From NCBI GenBank assembly GCA_003347645.1, contig QDFX01000004.1, positions 186,001 through 250,000 on the forward strand: DNA of 64,000 bases. Reading direction: 5' to 3'. Source of the DNA: Rhizobiaceae bacterium CPCC 101076. GTDB taxonomy: Bacteria; Pseudomonadota; Alphaproteobacteria; Rhizobiales; Methylopilaceae. The notes under the pieces were generated by a model. The model made no database searches. It saw only the letters and a list, made by a program, of their open reading frames with translations, and had not been told where the DNA came from. Below, one piece after another: positions 62,956 to 64,000 of the stretch. Numbering within the stretch: position 1 is the stretch's first letter; each line of letters begins with the position of its first letter. The translations under genes were made by a program, and so were the position numbers.

Positions 62956-63000
62956 AAAAAAGGCCGCCCCGCCGCTTGGTGCGGACGTCTGGGAGCGGCC
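62956..63000 (-). terminator. Terminator-like hairpin in the typA leader
   Basis: On the minus strand GGCCGCTCC and GGGGCGGCC form a 9-bp stem (one G-T pair). The 21-nt loop contains a second small hairpin (CCGC-accaa-GCGG). TTTTTT follows directly, and the typA ATG is only 12 nt further. The nearest upstream gene on this strand ends at 63116. It could be that gene's terminator or an attenuator of typA. Confidence 0.7.
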
Positions 63001-63115
63001 GTGCATGATTTGGCGCGCACCATAGGCATGGCGTGCGAAAAAGCAATGACTGTGGGTCAAGCGGCACGCGGCTCGGACCAGATTCGGGCCGCGCCTTGTC
63101 CTTGGATAGGTTGGA

Positions 63116-64000
63116 TCAGGCGGAAACTGCTCCGCTTTCCCAGCCAAGCATGGCTTGCTTGCGTGTCAGGCCCCAATGATAGCCTGTCAGCGCGCCCGAT
63201 TTGCCGAGAACTCGGTGGCAGGGAACGCAGAAGGAGATCGGATTTCGTCCGACCGCCGCCCCAACCGCGCGCGCGGCGGTGGGCTGACCGAGTTTGCGGG
63301 CGATATTCGCATAGGTATCCGCACGGCCTATCGGAATCTCCAGCAGGCTCTCCCACACACGGATCTGGAAATCCGTGCCGATCAGAACCACGCGGAGCGG
63401 TTGATCCGGGGACCATTTTTCACGCTCAAAGGCGCGCCGCGCGTAAGGTTCGGTGGAGGCGACATCCTCGATGAACGCGGCGTTCGGCCAGCGCCCGGCC
63501 ATGTCCGCGAAAGCGGCACGATCGTCGCCGTCCGAGAAACCGACGCCGCAAAGGCCGCGCGGGGTGGTCATCACCAGAGCTCGGCCGAAAGGCGATTCAT
63601 GGAAGCCCCAGCGGATCTGGAGGCCCGCTCCGCCGATCTTCCATTCGCCGGGCGACATCGCCTCGTGCTGGACGAAAAGATCGTGGAGACGGCCGGGCCC
63701 GGATAGGCCGAGTTCCAGGCTGGCGTCGAGGACATTGCTTGAATTACGGACGAGATCGCGGGCGCGGTCGATCGTCAGCGCCTGCAGGAACATGTTCGGC
63801 GAAAGCCCCGCCCAGCGGCGGAACAGGTGGTGGAAATGGGAGGGCGAGAGGCCGACATGGGCGGCGACTTCCTCCACCTCCGGATGGCGCCGCCAATTGG
63901 CGGTCATGAATTCCACCGCGCGACGGACATAGTCGTAGTCCGTACCGGCGGCGACGGGTGCGGCCTGCTCGGCCGCGAGGGCGATGGTTTCCTGTAGCAT
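63116..64000 (-). CDS. AraC-type HTH / O6-methylguanine-DNA methyltransferase fusion (Ada-like)
   Basis: Protein of 294 aa from the ATG at the window edge (63998-64000); a start further upstream is possible but not visible. An AraC-type helix-turn-helix region (about 25-115, EVAAHVGLSPSHFHHLFRRWAGLSPNMFLQALT) precedes an O6-alkylguanine-DNA alkyltransferase domain (about 125-290). The acceptor Cys261 is in FCVPCHRVLG. The N-terminal Cys4 zinc domain of E. coli Ada, which repairs methylphosphotriesters, is missing. It is likely both a repair protein and a regulator, by analogy to Ada. Confidence 0.92.
   Translation of the reverse strand: MLQETIALAAEQAAPVAAGTDYDYVRRAVEFMTANWRRHPEVEEVAAHVGLSPSHFHHLFRRWAGLSPNMFLQALTIDRARDLVRNSSNVLDASLELGLSGPGRLHDLFVQHEAMSPGEWKIGGAGLQIRWGFHESPFGRALVMTTPRGLCGVGFSDGDDRAAFADMAGRWPNAAFIEDVASTEPYARRAFEREKWSPDQPLRVVLIGTDFQIRVWESLLEIPIGRADTYANIARKLGQPTAARAVGAAVGRNPISFCVPCHRVLGKSGALTGYHWGLTRKQAMLGWESGAVSA

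Overview
The window is a gene-dense chromosomal segment (about 63% GC by eye) from an alphaproteobacterium, almost certainly of the order Hyphomicrobiales (Rhizobiales). The evidence is synteny: hslV/hisB-DUF2628-hisHAFE-coaA; rimI-fur/mur-miaB-phoH-ybeY-corC-lnt-HTH-metK-trmB-rimP-nusA-ylxR-infB-rbfA-truB-rpsO-pnp; fabI-fabB-fabA; rpsT-dnaA-dnaN-recF-gyrB; ubiE-ubiB-coaBC-dut; and the lpiA-acvB pair. The genus cannot be fixed from the sequence alone. I found no tRNA, rRNA, insertion sequence, prophage or CRISPR array.

Layout. 1-5.4 kb: HslV protease subunit facing a tightly coupled histidine operon that ends in pantothenate kinase. 5.5-10.4 kb: DoxX-like membrane protein, adenosine kinase, TrpS, an Nfu iron-sulfur scaffold, TsaB, RimI and a Fur/Mur-type regulator. 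10.5-18.6 kb: RNA modification and ribosome maturation (miaB, ybeY, trmB), phoH, corC, apolipoprotein acyltransferase, a PraR-like repressor and metK. 18.6-19.3 kb: an exported superoxide dismutase. 19.3-29 kb: the rimP-nusA-ylxR-infB-rbfA-truB-rpsO-pnp transcription/translation/RNA-decay cluster, with several leader or intercistronic hairpins.

29-33 kb: an outer-membrane protein made of two tandem barrel domains, then fabI, fabB and fabA. 33-40.6 kb is the least conserved part. It holds an OxlT-like MFS carrier, a small conserved-looking protein, a Kef-type antiporter, an AidB-like acyl-CoA dehydrogenase with a candidate palindromic operator on its promoter, a GcvA-like LysR regulator and two small genes. 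40.7-50.4 kb: replication genes read leftwards (rhodanese-dnaA-dnaN-recF-recQ-gyrB), preceded by a 0.66 kb gene-free region carrying twelve GANTC (CcrM) sites, then rpsT. 50.4-57 kb: mutM, ubiE, ubiB, coaBC, dut, an Rrf2 regulator lacking a cysteine cluster, and cysK. 57-64 kb: acvB and lpiA (lysyl-phosphatidylglycerol metabolism), typA with a terminator-like leader, and an AraC/O6-alkylguanine methyltransferase fusion at the right edge.

Most genes are ordinary core genes. The observations most worth checking are non-coding: the GANTC cluster upstream of dnaA, the AidB-like operator, terminator-like leaders before rimP, typA and rpsT, and hairpins before rbfA and pnp. The tandem-barrel porin-like protein, the serine-less N-terminal half of AcvB and a small DUF1127-like gene also stand out. 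I saw no convincing novel multi-gene system.
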